NCBI RefSeq assembly: GCF_025791835.1
Contig: NZ_JAOXLP010000008.1
Coordinates: 91,658-155,657, forward strand
Origin: Roseomonas xinghualingensis
GTDB taxonomy: Bacteria; Pseudomonadota; Alphaproteobacteria; Acetobacterales; Acetobacteraceae
Length of the DNA: 64,000 bases
Direction of reading: 5' to 3'
Part shown: piece after piece, positions 1-9,732 of the stretch
How the letters are laid out: each line of letters starts with the position of its first letter
Numbering within the stretch: position 1 is the first letter of the stretch
Program-made: the position numbers and the translations under genes
The notes under the pieces: generated by a model
What the model was told of the DNA's origin: nothing
What the model saw: the letters and a program-made list of their open reading frames with translations, nothing else
Database searches by the model: none

Positions 1-298
1 GCGGCGCGTCCGAGGCGGTGGTGAGGCCGACGCAGCCCACCAGCGCATCGGCCTGCGTGATGGCGAGGTGCCAGGCGGTGCCCGCCTCGATCTGTGCCCG
101 GGTGGAGGCGATCCAATCATCCGCCAGCTCGCGCGGATAAGGGAAGGGGACACGCGCCAGCATGCGTGCCACCTCCCAGTCATTCACCAGCCGGTGGAGC
201 TGGGCCGCGTCCGCCGCATTCAAGGCGCGGAGGGTTAGCGCTCCCGCGCGCAGCGGCGCGAAGATCGCATCCGTCACATCATCCTCCGTGAGCGACAC
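1..298 (-). CDS. GNAT N-acetyltransferase (partial, C-terminus outside window)
   Basis: Reading the minus strand gives about 99 residues of a RimJ/RimL-like acetyltransferase N-terminus: a beta strand with LTLRAL, then LHRLVNDWEVARML and a WHLAITQADALVGCVGL strand, the usual opening of this family that acetylates amino groups with acetyl-CoA. The 3' end lies left of base 1. Two in-frame GTG starts exist, at 298 and 277; the second has a good GGAGG about six bases upstream, so the true start may be 277. The gene begins only about 18 bases after the rne stop on the same strand, so the two are probably co-transcribed. The substrate cannot be told. Confidence 0.75.
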   Translation of the reverse strand, partial: MSLTEDDVTDAIFAPLRAGALTLRALNAADAAQLHRLVNDWEVARMLARVPFPYPRELADDWIASTRAQIEAGTAWHLAITQADALVGCVGLTTASDAP

Positions 299-315
299 TC
301 CGCTGGGGCGCCGCG

Positions 316-3219
316 TCAGCGGCGCCACCAGCCCTTCCTGGCAGGGGCCGCGGGCAGGTCCTCCGTGCCCAGCAGCACGGGCTGCACGGCGGCACCCACC
401 ACCGGCTCCGTCTTCGTGGCCTCAGGAGCCAGCTCAAGCGCCGGCTCGGGGGCAACCGGGACAGGCTCGGGCGCTGGCGGGGCCGCCTCCGGAACCGGCG
501 TGGCCTCTGCCACGGGCTCGGATACGGTCTCAGGCACGGCAGGCACGGCAGGCACGGCAGCTTCGGCCGGGACCGCGGTGGAGGTCACCTCCTCTGCCGG
601 CTGACCCGCCGGGGCAGAAGCGATGGGGATCTCACGCACACTGCGCGGGGTGGTCGCCTGCGCTTCCTCGACGGCATCCATCGCGTCCAGCAGCTCGTCG
701 AACTGCCCTGCAAAGGGATCGGCCGGGGTGGGCCCAGCATAGCGCGGGGCGGCCGGTGCCTCCTGGCCTTCGGCGCGCGGCGCCTCATCCTCGCGGCGGC
801 GACGGCCCCCGCGGCGACCGCGCCGGCGGCCACCGCCGGCCTCGCCCTCCGGGCGCTCCGTGGCCGGACGCTCGCCCTCGGTGGCCGCAGCCTCCGCTTC
901 GGTTTCCACCGTTTCCACGGTGCCCTCGGTCACGCCCTCGGACGGGGCGGCCTCAGCGGCTTCGGCGGCTTCCGTGGTCTCGGTGGCGTCGGCCTGTGCG
1001 CCCTCCTCGCGGCGCCCGCCACGGCGGCGGCGGCGGCGGCGGCGGGCACGCTCATCGCCATTCGCCTCCGGCGCGTCCTCGGCGGCGGTGGCGGTCACCT
1101 CCTCCTCGGGCTCATCGGCGGAGACGGGCTCTTCCTCGTCGCCACCGGCCAGGAACACGGGCTCAGGGGCGTAATCCATCCGCAGCGCGGGCACATGCGT
1201 CGGTGCGGGCTGGGTCTGCGGCCGGATGCGCTCGATGCGGTTCTGCGCGGCGCTCATCGTCGCATCGGGCTCAAAGATCACGCACATGGCATGGCGGGAT
1301 TCGGTGGCCGCCAGACGCTCGCGCTTCCGGTTGAGGATGTGCATGGCCACCGCCGGCGCGCAGTGCACGACGATCTCGGCGGCGCGGCGCTTGGCGCCCT
1401 CCTCCTCGATGGCGCGCAGGACATGCAACGCGGAGCTCTCCTCCGAGCGCACGATGCCCAGGCCCAGGCAATGCGGGCAGGTGACGAAGGAATGCTCGGT
1501 CAGCGACGGGCGCAGCCGCTGGCGGGACATTTCCATCAGGCCGAAATGGCTGATGCGGCCAACCTGGATGCGGGCGCGGTCATGGCGCAGCGCTTCCTTG
1601 AGGCGCCGCTCGACCATCGCGTCGTTGCGGCTGCTCTCCATGTCGATGAAGTCGATGACGATCAGCCCGGCCAGATCGCGCAGGCGGAGCTGGCGCGCGA
1701 TCTCGTCGGCGGCTTCCAGATTGGTGCGGAGCGCCGTGTCCTCGATGTGCCGGTCGCGCGTAGCGCGGCCCGAGTTCACGTCGATCGAGACCAGTGCCTC
1801 GGTCTGGTTGATGACGATGTAGCCGCCGGAGCGCAGCTGCACCGTGGGCGACATCATCGCATCCAGCTGCTGCTCCACGCCCGCGCGGGCGAAGAGGGGC
1901 ATGCCCGGATCGCGGTAGAGCTTAATCTTCCGCTCGTTCTGCGGCATCAGCATCCGCGTGAACTCGCGGGCCTGGCGGAAGGCTTCCTCGCCCTCGATCT
2001 GGATCTCCTCGATGTCGCGGGCGAAGTTGTCGCGGATCGAGCGCTTGAGGAGATCGGCCTCCTCATAGACCAGCGCCGGGGCAGTGGACTTCAGCGTGCG
2101 CTCGCGGATGTTGTCCCAGAGCTGCAGCAGATACTCGCAGTCGCGCCGGATCTCGGGCTTGGGGCGCTGCGCGCCGGCAGTGCGGACGATGATGCTCATG
2201 CCGCGCGGCAGGCCGACCTCGTCGATCACCTCGCGCAGGCGCTTGCGGTCACCGGCCGAGGTGATCTTGCGCGATACGCCGCCGCCCTTGGGCGAGTTCG
2301 GCATCAGCACGGAGAAGCGGCCAGGCAGGGAGATATAGGTGGTGAGCGCCGCGCCCTTGTTGCCGCGCTCCTCCTTGACGACCTGCACCAGGATGATCTG
2401 CCGGCGGCGGATCACTTCCTGGATCTTGTAGTGGCGCAGGAATTTGGAGGGGATGCGGCGCTCGCGGCGCTCATCATCGGCGCTCTCGTCGCCATTGCGG
2501 TCTTCGCCGCCGATCGTCTCGGGCGGGGGGGTGGGTTCGGAGACCGTCTCCAGCTCGTCCTGGTCGTCCTCATCACCGGCGCCGGCCTCGGCCACGGGAT
2601 CGCCCTCGCTCACGCGGTCCACATGCATGGACATGGGCTGCGCGCGCGGCGGAGGGGCGCCATCCTCGCCACCGCCGGTCTCGCCGGAGTGGGCCTCGGT
2701 CTCGAGGCTGGCTTCGGAGGCAGGGGCGGGCTGGGTCTCTTCGGCGGCCGGCGGGATGGCGGGGGCGCCGGATTCGTCCAGGGTCTCGCCCGGGGCGTTG
2801 CCCGGAGCGTCGCTGGCGTCCTTGCCCGCCTTCTCGGCGGAAGCTTCCCGCCCGATCAGGTCGGCGTCGTCATCCGGCGCCAGGCGCTCGGCAGCGGTTT
2901 CGATCTCGTCCTCGGGATCCTCATCGTCATCCTCCTGGGCCTGCATCTCCAGCAGGCGCTGACGGTCGGCGACGGGGATCTGGTAGTAGTCGGGATGGAT
3001 CTCGCCGAAGGCGAGGAAGCCGTGGCGGTTGCCACCGTATTCAACAAAGGCGGCCTGCAGGCTGGGCTCCACCCGGACGATCTTGGCCAGGTAGATGTTG
3101 CCCTTCAGAGGGCGGCGGTTCTGGGTCTCGAGGTCGAAATCCTCAAGACGGTTGCCGTCCAGCACCACCACCCGTGTCTCTTCCGGGTGGGATGCATCGA
3201 TCAGCATGCGCTTGGTCAT
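316..3219 (-). CDS. rne: Ribonuclease E/G family endoribonuclease
   Basis: 967-residue RNase E, the single-strand endonuclease that starts mRNA decay and processes rRNA. The N-terminus (MTKRMLIDASHPEETRV) and S1 RNA-binding domain (KGNIYLAKIVRVEPSLQAAF) are typical. The S1 domain is interrupted at about residues 93-257 by a long acidic, Pro/Glu-rich insertion before it resumes with PSKFLRHYKIQEVI. The DNase I-like catalytic part carries the metal-binding aspartates in LVSIDVNSGRAT and LIVIDFIDM. The zinc-link is TCPHCLGLG. The C-terminal third is disordered, with arginine runs (ARRRRRRRRGGRR) that resemble RNA-binding or degradosome regions. The gene faces away from amiC across a 660-base region. 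Identification is secure; the insertion is a known feature of alphaproteobacterial RNase E. Confidence 0.96.
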   Translation of the reverse strand: MTKRMLIDASHPEETRVVVLDGNRLEDFDLETQNRRPLKGNIYLAKIVRVEPSLQAAFVEYGGNRHGFLAFGEIHPDYYQIPVADRQRLLEMQAQEDDDEDPEDEIETAAERLAPDDDADLIGREASAEKAGKDASDAPGNAPGETLDESGAPAIPPAAEETQPAPASEASLETEAHSGETGGGEDGAPPPRAQPMSMHVDRVSEGDPVAEAGAGDEDDQDELETVSEPTPPPETIGGEDRNGDESADDERRERRIPSKFLRHYKIQEVIRRRQIILVQVVKEERGNKGAALTTYISLPGRFSVLMPNSPKGGGVSRKITSAGDRKRLREVIDEVGLPRGMSIIVRTAGAQRPKPEIRRDCEYLLQLWDNIRERTLKSTAPALVYEEADLLKRSIRDNFARDIEEIQIEGEEAFRQAREFTRMLMPQNERKIKLYRDPGMPLFARAGVEQQLDAMMSPTVQLRSGGYIVINQTEALVSIDVNSGRATRDRHIEDTALRTNLEAADEIARQLRLRDLAGLIVIDFIDMESSRNDAMVERRLKEALRHDRARIQVGRISHFGLMEMSRQRLRPSLTEHSFVTCPHCLGLGIVRSEESSALHVLRAIEEEGAKRRAAEIVVHCAPAVAMHILNRKRERLAATESRHAMCVIFEPDATMSAAQNRIERIRPQTQPAPTHVPALRMDYAPEPVFLAGGDEEEPVSADEPEEEVTATAAEDAPEANGDERARRRRRRRRGGRREEGAQADATETTEAAEAAEAAPSEGVTEGTVETVETEAEAAATEGERPATERPEGEAGGGRRRGRRGGRRRREDEAPRAEGQEAPAAPRYAGPTPADPFAGQFDELLDAMDAVEEAQATTPRSVREIPIASAPAGQPAEEVTSTAVPAEAAVPAVPAVPETVSEPVAEATPVPEAAPPAPEPVPVAPEPALELAPEATKTEPVVGAAVQPVLLGTEDLPAAPARKGWWRR

Positions 3220-3881
3220 GGAAAGCGGAACTCCGCGCCGCGCGGGGCACTTGGCGGCCGGCGGCGGTGAGGGTTGCTGGGCCGGGAGCGGCGCGGCGCG
3301 GGGCGGGGCAATGCATCGCCGTCATCCGTCCTTTCTCCCGTCAAGGGCAATGTCTGCCCTGGGGCGTTGCCCCAAATGGTTTCGGCGTGCCGTGCACAGA
3401 CCCCTTCGCGCGGCGCCCGGAAGCGCGCGCGGCAGGCCGGCGACTGGCGCGTGCGGTCCGCTCCGGTCCCCTGTGGAGGGGCGGTCGTGGCCCTGCCGCG
3501 CCGCGTGGCGCGCGCCGGGGAAGGTTGCTACCCCTGCCGTCCCTTGGGTATCGGGCCGCCTCGCCAGGCCGGAAATCGGCACGGCAGTGGCCCCTTCCGG
3601 GACGATGCGGGGCGGGCGTCCAATCTGGCTGGACCGGCGGCCGTTCTGATCGGCCGCGCCCGGGAACCCTCCACCGGCGGCGTGCCGCCGGGGCAATGCA
3701 CCATACGCAGGGGGGGAGCGGGGAGCAAGGCGCTGTGTGCCCCGGGCCACACCTGCCGTCGAAGCGCCACTGGCCGGGCTGGAATGCCTTTGTTTCCGTC
3801 CTTCATGCTTCAAGCCCATGAATGGTGCTACGATGTTCACCAAGGGGATACGTGACGAATTTGAGGGGGGATGTGAGGGGG
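3220..3881. promoter_or_regulatory. Long divergent region between rne and amiC
   Basis: About 660 bases without a convincing gene. All open frames across it are GC-skew shadows with no recognisable domain. It must hold promoters for rne (minus) and amiC (plus) and leaves room for a long rne 5' leader, which in other bacteria mediates RNase E autoregulation. The rne ATG has only a distant GGAG. For amiC a GAGGGGG purine run sits directly before the ATG at 3882. I could not define a leader structure or -35/-10 boxes by eye, so only the location is claimed. Confidence 0.45.
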
Positions 3882-5012
3882 ATGCGATCAACCCTGCCGC
3901 CTGGCCTGCCGCGCCGGACCTTCCTGGCCGCGGTGCTGGCCGCGCTGGCTGCGCCGGAGCCTGTCATGGCCGCAGCCAATTTGCGTGCAGCGGGAAATGG
4001 CGCGCGCGTGGTCTTGCCGGGTGCCGCCGCGCGCCAGTGGCGCCTGAGTGCCATGGCCCGCCCGGCCAGGCTGGTGCTGCGCCTGCCGCGCCATCGCTGG
4101 GAAGGGCCGACCCTGATCCGTGGCGCGGGGCCAGTGGTCAGCCTGCGTTGGGATGCGCGTGCCAGCCAGGTTGTGATGGACCTGTCCGGGCCAGTGGCCG
4201 AACCTTCCGTGTCGCGGGAGGGGGGAGCGCTTGTCCTGTCCATCCGTCCCGGCCCGGCCGCCGCCTTTGCCCGGATGGCTGGCCCGAACCGCCCGATCGC
4301 CACGGGGCACGGCGCGCCCCGCCCGGTGGTGGTGCTGGATCCGGGCCATGGCGGAAAAGATCCCGGCGCCATCGGAGCCACCGGCACGCAGGAGAAGCGA
4401 GTCGTTCTGGCCGCCGCCCAGGAGATGAAGCGACGGCTGGAGGCGGGTGGGCGCTGCCGGGTGATGATGACCCGCACGCGCGACGTCTTCGTGCCGCTGG
4501 GAAAGCGCGTGGATTTCGCTCGCCGGAACAAAGGGGCGATCTTCGTCTCGATCCATGCCGATTCAGCGCCCGGAGCCCGCGGGGCCAGCGTCTATACCCT
4601 GTCGGAGACGGCCTCAGACACCCTGTCGGCCGCCCTGGCGCGGCGGGAGAACGCGGCGGATGCGGCGGGCGGGTTGAACCTGCCGCCGGTCCCGCCCGAT
4701 GTGCAGCGAATCCTTCTCAGCCTTGTGCGGCAGGAGACGCGGCAGGGCTCGGTGCGGCTCGCGAACATGACGGTGAGCGCTCTGCGCCCACGCGTGCCGC
4801 TGCTGCCCAACACCCATCGCCAGGCGGCCTTCGCCGTGCTCAAGGCGCCCGATATTCCCTCCCTGCTGGTCGAGATCGGCTTTCTCTCCAGCCGCCAGGA
4901 CGAGGCGCAGCTGAAGCGGCCTCAGTACCGGGCCGTGGTGGCGGCGGCGCTCGCCAGCGCCGTGGAGGATTACCTGGAGCGCCCCGGGGTGGGCGTGGCC
5001 TCTTTCGGTTGA
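3882..5012 (+). CDS. amiC: N-acetylmuramoyl-L-alanine amidase, AmiC type
   Basis: 376-residue periplasmic zinc amidase that removes stem peptides from peptidoglycan during cell separation. It starts with a twin-arginine signal (PRRTFLAAVLAALAAPE), matching Tat export of AmiA/AmiC. An AMIN-type beta domain follows (about residues 35-135). Then comes the Amidase_3 catalytic domain with VVLDPGHGGKDPGA (zinc His), QEKRVVLAAA (Glu ligand), FVSIHADSAP (second His) and the catalytic Glu in LLVEIGFLS. Start 3882 is preferred over upstream in-frame starts at 3822 and 3852 because it puts the Tat signal at the N-terminus behind a GAGGGGG ribosome site. It is followed by mrcA, a common alphaproteobacterial pairing. 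Confidence 0.93.
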   Translation: MRSTLPPGLPRRTFLAAVLAALAAPEPVMAAANLRAAGNGARVVLPGAAARQWRLSAMARPARLVLRLPRHRWEGPTLIRGAGPVVSLRWDARASQVVMDLSGPVAEPSVSREGGALVLSIRPGPAAAFARMAGPNRPIATGHGAPRPVVVLDPGHGGKDPGAIGATGTQEKRVVLAAAQEMKRRLEAGGRCRVMMTRTRDVFVPLGKRVDFARRNKGAIFVSIHADSAPGARGASVYTLSETASDTLSAALARRENAADAAGGLNLPPVPPDVQRILLSLVRQETRQGSVRLANMTVSALRPRVPLLPNTHRQAAFAVLKAPDIPSLLVEIGFLSSRQDEAQLKRPQYRAVVAAALASAVEDYLERPGVGVASFG

Positions 5013-5286
5013 TCGAGGGAAGGCGACACAGGGGAGGCAGTCATCTTGCCTTGCAAAATCGGGCCGGATGGGGCCGAAACCGACCGGACCGGGGCCGGGT
5101 TACGGTTCTGCCATCCTCGCGGGGGTGGGGTGCCGGACGGGCGCGGGCACCTGCCTGATCCCCGGTGCTAAGAGAATCAGAAGATAGAGGTCGCCCGGCG
5201 GAGGGCTGGGATCCAGCCGCCACGCCAGTTGCTAGAAGCGCCGTTGGGCCGATCCGCCCCGTCGGCGGGTCGTCATGAGGGATAGG

Positions 5287-7908
5287 ATGACTTCCAGAGA
5301 TATCCGCGCCGAACGGCCCCTGTTGGGCGAGCGCCGCCCCCGCGGCGGATCGGCCCCCGTGGAGCCCGCCGGTTCGATGGACATCCCGCCTGTACCGCCG
5401 CGCCGGGCGGCCAAGCCCCGCCCGCGCCGTGCCATCTGGCTGCGGAGGACCGTTGGCTTCGTCTTCGGCATCGGCATGGTCGGCGTGGTGGTGGGCGGCA
5501 TCGGCGCCTATGGCGTGTGGCGCACCGCGACCGCGGACCTGCCCGACCATGCCTGGCTGGCCGACTACCAGCCGCCCCAGATGTCGCGCATCTATGCCGC
5601 CGACAGCCGGCTGATGGCCGAGATGGCGCTGGAGCGCCGCGTCTTCGTGCCGATCACAGCCATCCCGAAGCGGCTGCAGCAGGCCTTCATCTCGGCCGAG
5701 GACCAGAATTTCTGGAGCCATGGCGGCGTCGACCCTCTCGCTATCGCCCGCGCAGCCTTCACCAATCTGGAGGCCATGGGCACCGGCCGCCGCTCCATCG
5801 GTGCCTCCACCATCACCCAGCAGGTCGCCAAGAACATGCTGGTGGGCAATGACCGCACCATCATGCGCAAGGTGCGGGAGGCGATCCTGGCGCAGCGCCT
5901 CGAGGAGGCGATGAGCAAGGAGCGCATCCTGGAGATCTACCTGAACGAGATCTTCCTGGGCGCGCAGGCCTATGGCGTGGCCGCCGCCGCCATGAACTAC
6001 TACAACAAGGGGCTGGATGAGCTGACCATCGGCGAGACCGCCTTCCTGGCGGCCCTGCCCAAGGCGCCGAACAACTACAACCCCGCCCGCTACCCTGAGG
6101 CTGCCAAGGCCCGCCGCGACTGGGTGCTGGACCGTATGGTCGAGGACCGCGCCATCACGCGGGAGGAGGCCGAGGCCGCGAAGCAGGAGCCGATCCAGTA
6201 TCGCGGCCGCGCCCGGCCGGACATGATCGCTCATGGCCAGTACTTCACCGAGGAGGTGCGGCGCGAGCTGAACGCCCGCTTCGGCCCGGAGCAGACCACC
6301 ATGGGCGGCCTCGTGGTCCGTACATCGATGGACCCGGTCCTGCAGCTGGCCACCGAGAAGGCGCTGCGCAGCCACCTTCTGGCCTATGACCGTCGCCGCG
6401 GCGGCTGGCGCGGGCCGGTGGCGAAGGTCTCCACCGCCACCGCCGAATGGATGCCGGCGCTGGAGGGCGTGCAGCGCGTGCCCGGCATGCTGCCCGAATG
6501 GAAGCTGGCCGTGGTGCTGGAGGTGAACAACCGGGAGGCCCGCCTGGGCTGGGCCGAACGCCCCGATGCGCGCAGTTCCGCCCAGCCGCGCGAGGGCCGC
6601 CTGGCCTTCGAGGACGTGTCCGGCTGGGCCCGCCCGGTGCGAGATGGCCGCATGGGTCCAGCGCCGCGCCGGATGCAGGACGTGCTGAACCCCGGCGATG
6701 TGGTCATGGTGGAGGCGGCACAGGCCGCGGCTCCGGCCTCCGCCGGCCGTCCCCCGGCGCGCGGTGAACGGCTGCTCCTGCGCCAGATCCCGCAGGTTGA
6801 GGGCGCTGTGGTCGCGCTCGATCCCTCCACGGGCCGTGTGCTAGCCATGTCGGGCGGCTTCAACTTCGAGAAGTCCTGGTTCAACCGCGCCACCCAGGCG
6901 ATGCGGCAGTCCGGCTCCGCCTTCAAGCCCTTCGTCTACGTCGCGGCGCTGGAGCAGGGCATTCCCCCCAACCAGCAGCTGCTGGACGCGCCGTTCGAGA
7001 TGATGACGCCGCAGGGCCTCTGGCGCCCTGGCAACTACAGCCGCAACGCGAATGGCTGGGTGACCATGCGAACCGCCATCGAGAAGTCGCTGAACCTGGT
7101 GACGGTGCGGCTGGCCCAGGAGGTCGGCATCGACAAGGTGGCCGATACCGCCCGCCGCTTCGGCGTGATCCCTAACATGCCGCGCGTGCTCTCCATGTCG
7201 CTCGGCGCCGGCGAGACGACGGTGATGAAGATGGCCGCCGGCTATGCCGCCTTTGCCAATGGCGGCAAGGGCGTGGAGCCGACGCTGATCGACAGCGTGC
7301 AGGACCGCTTCGGCCATGTTGTCTGGCGGTCCGAGGCGAGGCCCTGCCAGGGCTGCGATGCGGATGTCTTTGCCGGCCCGCCGCGGCTGGCCGATGCCCG
7401 GCAGCAGGTGGTGGACCCGATCGCGGCCTATCAGATGGTCTCGCTGCTCCAGGGCGTGACCATGCGGGGAACGGGCGTGAGCGCGGCCAAGGGGCTGAAC
7501 CGCCCCGTGGCGGGCAAGACCGGCACGACGAATGACTATTTCGACAACTGGTTCGTCGGCTTCACCCCGGACATCGTGGTCGCCGTCTGGGTCGGCTTCG
7601 ACGAGCCGCACAGCCTCGGCGAAGGCGAAACCGGCGGCGGCAATGCCGCCCCGATCTTCAACGAGGTGGTGGCCGCGGCCCTGAAGGACAGTCCGCCGGT
7701 GCCCTTCCGTGCCCCGCCGGGCGTGGCCCTGGTTCGTGTCACGACCAGCAACGGCCAGTCGATCCTGGAGCCCTTCCGTCCAGGCACCGAGAATGCCGCG
7801 CGGCCGCCCATGGGTGGCTATGAGGCCTCGGGGGGAGGCTATGGCGCTGACGGCTCCGGCGGCGGCACGGCCTCGGCCGTGGACAGCAGCCTGGGCGGGC
7901 TCTACTAA
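5287..7908 (+). CDS. mrcA: Penicillin-binding protein 1A (bifunctional transglycosylase/transpeptidase)
   Basis: 873-residue class A PBP that polymerises and crosslinks peptidoglycan. A basic cytoplasmic tail precedes one membrane segment (about residues 48-72). The glycosyltransferase domain has the [12 protein letters not shown] motif with the catalytic Glu, then [14 protein letters not shown] and [15 protein letters not shown]. An OB-like insert (about 360-480) leads to the transpeptidase domain with the active Ser in SGSAFK (S544, K547) and KTGTT at 744-748. Start 5287 is chosen because GAGGGATAGG lies just before it; the in-frame ATG at 5275 lacks a ribosome site. It follows amiC by about 270 bases and ends in a hairpin, so it forms a cell-wall unit with amiC. 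Confidence 0.95.
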   Translation: MTSRDIRAERPLLGERRPRGGSAPVEPAGSMDIPPVPPRRAAKPRPRRAIWLRRTVGFVFGIGMVGVVVGGIGAYGVWRTATADLPDHAWLADYQPPQMSRIYAADSRLMAEMALERRVFVPITAIPKRLQQAFISAEDQNFWSHGGVDPLAIARAAFTNLEAMGTGRRSIGASTITQQVAKNMLVGNDRTIMRKVREAILAQRLEEAMSKERILEIYLNEIFLGAQAYGVAAAAMNYYNKGLDELTIGETAFLAALPKAPNNYNPARYPEAAKARRDWVLDRMVEDRAITREEAEAAKQEPIQYRGRARPDMIAHGQYFTEEVRRELNARFGPEQTTMGGLVVRTSMDPVLQLATEKALRSHLLAYDRRRGGWRGPVAKVSTATAEWMPALEGVQRVPGMLPEWKLAVVLEVNNREARLGWAERPDARSSAQPREGRLAFEDVSGWARPVRDGRMGPAPRRMQDVLNPGDVVMVEAAQAAAPASAGRPPARGERLLLRQIPQVEGAVVALDPSTGRVLAMSGGFNFEKSWFNRATQAMRQSGSAFKPFVYVAALEQGIPPNQQLLDAPFEMMTPQGLWRPGNYSRNANGWVTMRTAIEKSLNLVTVRLAQEVGIDKVADTARRFGVIPNMPRVLSMSLGAGETTVMKMAAGYAAFANGGKGVEPTLIDSVQDRFGHVVWRSEARPCQGCDADVFAGPPRLADARQQVVDPIAAYQMVSLLQGVTMRGTGVSAAKGLNRPVAGKTGTTNDYFDNWFVGFTPDIVVAVWVGFDEPHSLGEGETGGGNAAPIFNEVVAAALKDSPPVPFRAPPGVALVRVTTSNGQSILEPFRPGTENAARPPMGGYEASGGGYGADGSGGGTASAVDSSLGGLY

Positions 7909-7925
7909 ACCGCCCCTGCTTTCTT

Positions 7926-7948
7926 CGCCCCGGGCCAGTCCCGGGGCG
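7926..7948 (+). terminator. Hairpin downstream of mrcA
   Basis: Perfect 9-bp stem CGCCCCGGG / CCCGGGGCG with a five-base loop, 18 bases after the mrcA stop and about 65 bases before prfB. There is no clear T-run, so it may be a weak terminator or a 3' stabilising structure. Confidence 0.5.
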
Positions 7949-8014
7949 GAGGTCCCTTCCACTTGCAAGGAGATCGGATCGGCGCTTCCGCGATCCGACT
8001 GGACCCGCCGAACC

Positions 8015-9145
8015 ATGCGTGCCGATGCCGAGGGCCTGAAGGCCCAGATCGCCGACAGCGTCGCCCTGTTGCGCCGCCACCTGAACTGGGACGCCGCCCT
8101 GGTGCGCCTGCAGGAGCTGAATGCCCGCGCCGAGGACCCGTCCCTCTGGGACGATGCCGCCGCCGCGCAGAAGCTGATGCGCGAGCGCACCCGCCTGGCC
8201 GACCAGGTGGAGGGCGTGAAGCGGCTGGAGCAGGATGTCCAGGACGCGCTGGAGCTGGTGGAGCTGGCCGAGGCGGAGAACGACGCCGGGACGGCGGATG
8301 CCGCCGTGGCCGACCTCCATCGCCTGGCCGCCGAGGCGAAGCGCCGCGAGATCGAGAGCCTTCTGTCCGGCGAGGCCGATTCCAACGACGCCTATGTCGA
8401 GGTGAATGCCGGCGCCGGCGGCACCGATGCGCAGGACTGGGCCGAGATGCTCGTCCGCATGTACACGCGCTGGGCTGAGGCCCACGGCTACAAGGTGACG
8501 CTGACCGAGCAGAGCGATGGTGACGAGGCGGGGATCAAGTCCGCCACCATCCAGGTGTCCGGCCCCAGCGCCTATGGCTGGCTGAAGACCGAGATGGGCG
8601 TGCACCGGCTGGTCCGCATCTCGCCCTTCGGTGGCAATGACAAGCGGCAGACGAGCTTCGCCTCCGTCTATGTCTACCCGGTGATCGACGACAAGATCGA
8701 GGTGGACATCAACCCGGCGGACCTGCGCACCGACACCTTCCGCGCCTCCGGCGCCGGCGGCCAGCACGTGAACAAGACCGAATCCGGCGTCCGCTTCACC
8801 CATATCCCGACGGGCATCGTGGCGGCCTCCACCCAGGACCGCAGCCAGCACAAGAACCGCGTCATCGCGATGAACATGCTGCGCGCCCGCCTGTATGAGC
8901 TGGAGCTGCAGAAGCGCGAAGCGGTCAGCGCGGCCACCGAGGCCGGCAAGACCGATATCGGCTGGGGCCACCAGATCCGCTCCTATGTGCTGCAGCCCTA
9001 CCAGATGGTGAAGGACCTGCGCACCGGCGTGGAGAAGGGCAATCCGGCCGCCGTGCTGGATGGCGACCTGGACGACTTCATGGCCGCCGCCCTGGCCAGC
9101 CGCGTCGGCGCCACGCGCTCCGAGGCGAGCGCCAACGCCCGCTGA
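8015..9145 (+). CDS. prfB: Peptide chain release factor 2
   Basis: 376-residue RF2, which ends translation at UGA and UAA. Domain order is normal: helical N-terminal domain, the stop-recognition segment ending in [11 protein letters not shown], and the peptidyl-hydrolase GGQ at residues 248-250 inside [15 protein letters not shown]. The start at 8015 matches the family N-terminus; the open frame runs upstream to 7709 but that part is the mrcA 3' end read out of frame. The gene is continuous through the region where many prfB genes carry the CTT-TGA programmed frameshift (around HLNWD), so it is not autoregulated that way. Its TGA overlaps the next ATG (TGATG). Confidence 0.96.
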   Translation: MRADAEGLKAQIADSVALLRRHLNWDAALVRLQELNARAEDPSLWDDAAAAQKLMRERTRLADQVEGVKRLEQDVQDALELVELAEAENDAGTADAAVADLHRLAAEAKRREIESLLSGEADSNDAYVEVNAGAGGTDAQDWAEMLVRMYTRWAEAHGYKVTLTEQSDGDEAGIKSATIQVSGPSAYGWLKTEMGVHRLVRISPFGGNDKRQTSFASVYVYPVIDDKIEVDINPADLRTDTFRASGAGGQHVNKTESGVRFTHIPTGIVAASTQDRSQHKNRVIAMNMLRARLYELELQKREAVSAATEAGKTDIGWGHQIRSYVLQPYQMVKDLRTGVEKGNPAAVLDGDLDDFMAAALASRVGATRSEASANAR

Positions 9146-9732
9146 TGGGCGACCTGTTCCCCGAAGGCACCCGCCCGCAGGACCTGCACGACCCCGGCGG
9201 CAAGGTGCGGCTGAAGGTGGGTGGCGAGGTGGTGAGCCGCGCGGAGTTCTCGGCGGATGGCCGCTACCGCACCGTGCTGGAGCGCCGCTGGGATGGGCGC
9301 CCCTTCGGCAGCCCCGGCGTCTGCGCCTGGATCATGATGAATCCCAGCACGGCGGATGAGATGGTGGATGACCCCACCGTGCGCCGCGCGCGGGATTTCA
9401 CCCGCCGCTGGGGCTTCGGCGCCATGATGGTGCTGAACGCCTTCGCCCTGCGCGCGACAAAGCCCACCATGCTGCTGGAATGCGAGGACCCGGTCGGGCC
9501 AGGCAATGATTCCGCCATTGCCGAGTGGGCGGCGCGGGCAGAGCGCGTGGTGGTGGCCTGGGGCCTGCCGCCGAAGCCGCTGCGCTGGCGCGGGGCCCAG
9601 GTAGCGTCGATCCTGGCCAGGGCTGGTGTGAAGCCCCTGGCGCTGAAGGTGACGGCCTCGGGCGAACCCAGCCATCCGCTCTACATTGCGGGCGACACCC
9701 AGCCCAGGCCCTGGAGCCCGCCTTCAGTCTGA
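9145..9732 (+). CDS. DUF1643 domain protein
   Basis: 195 residues of the DUF1643 family, recognised by the central ICAWIMMNPSTAD-like motif, DDPTVRRARDFTRRWGFG, and the C-terminal HPLYI segment. No biochemical role is established for the family. The ATG overlaps the prfB TGA by one base, so it is translationally coupled to RF2. The 3' end overlaps the convergent ROK-type gene by 9 bases. The N-terminal about 40 residues look like a separate small beta unit. Family assignment is good; function is unknown. Confidence 0.8.
   Translation: MGDLFPEGTRPQDLHDPGGKVRLKVGGEVVSRAEFSADGRYRTVLERRWDGRPFGSPGVCAWIMMNPSTADEMVDDPTVRRARDFTRRWGFGAMMVLNAFALRATKPTMLLECEDPVGPGNDSAIAEWAARAERVVVAWGLPPKPLRWRGAQVASILARAGVKPLALKVTASGEPSHPLYIAGDTQPRPWSPPSV

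Noticed and set aside
1195..3270. 691-residue open frame antisense to rne
   Set aside because: A GC-rich shadow: it follows the third-codon-position bias of rne and has no recognisable domain.
7709..8014. In-frame upstream extension of prfB
   Set aside because: Overlaps the mrcA 3' end in another frame; RF2 homology begins at 8015.
8015..8120. Programmed +1 frameshift site in prfB
   Set aside because: The frame is continuous through the usual position and no CTT-TGA is present.
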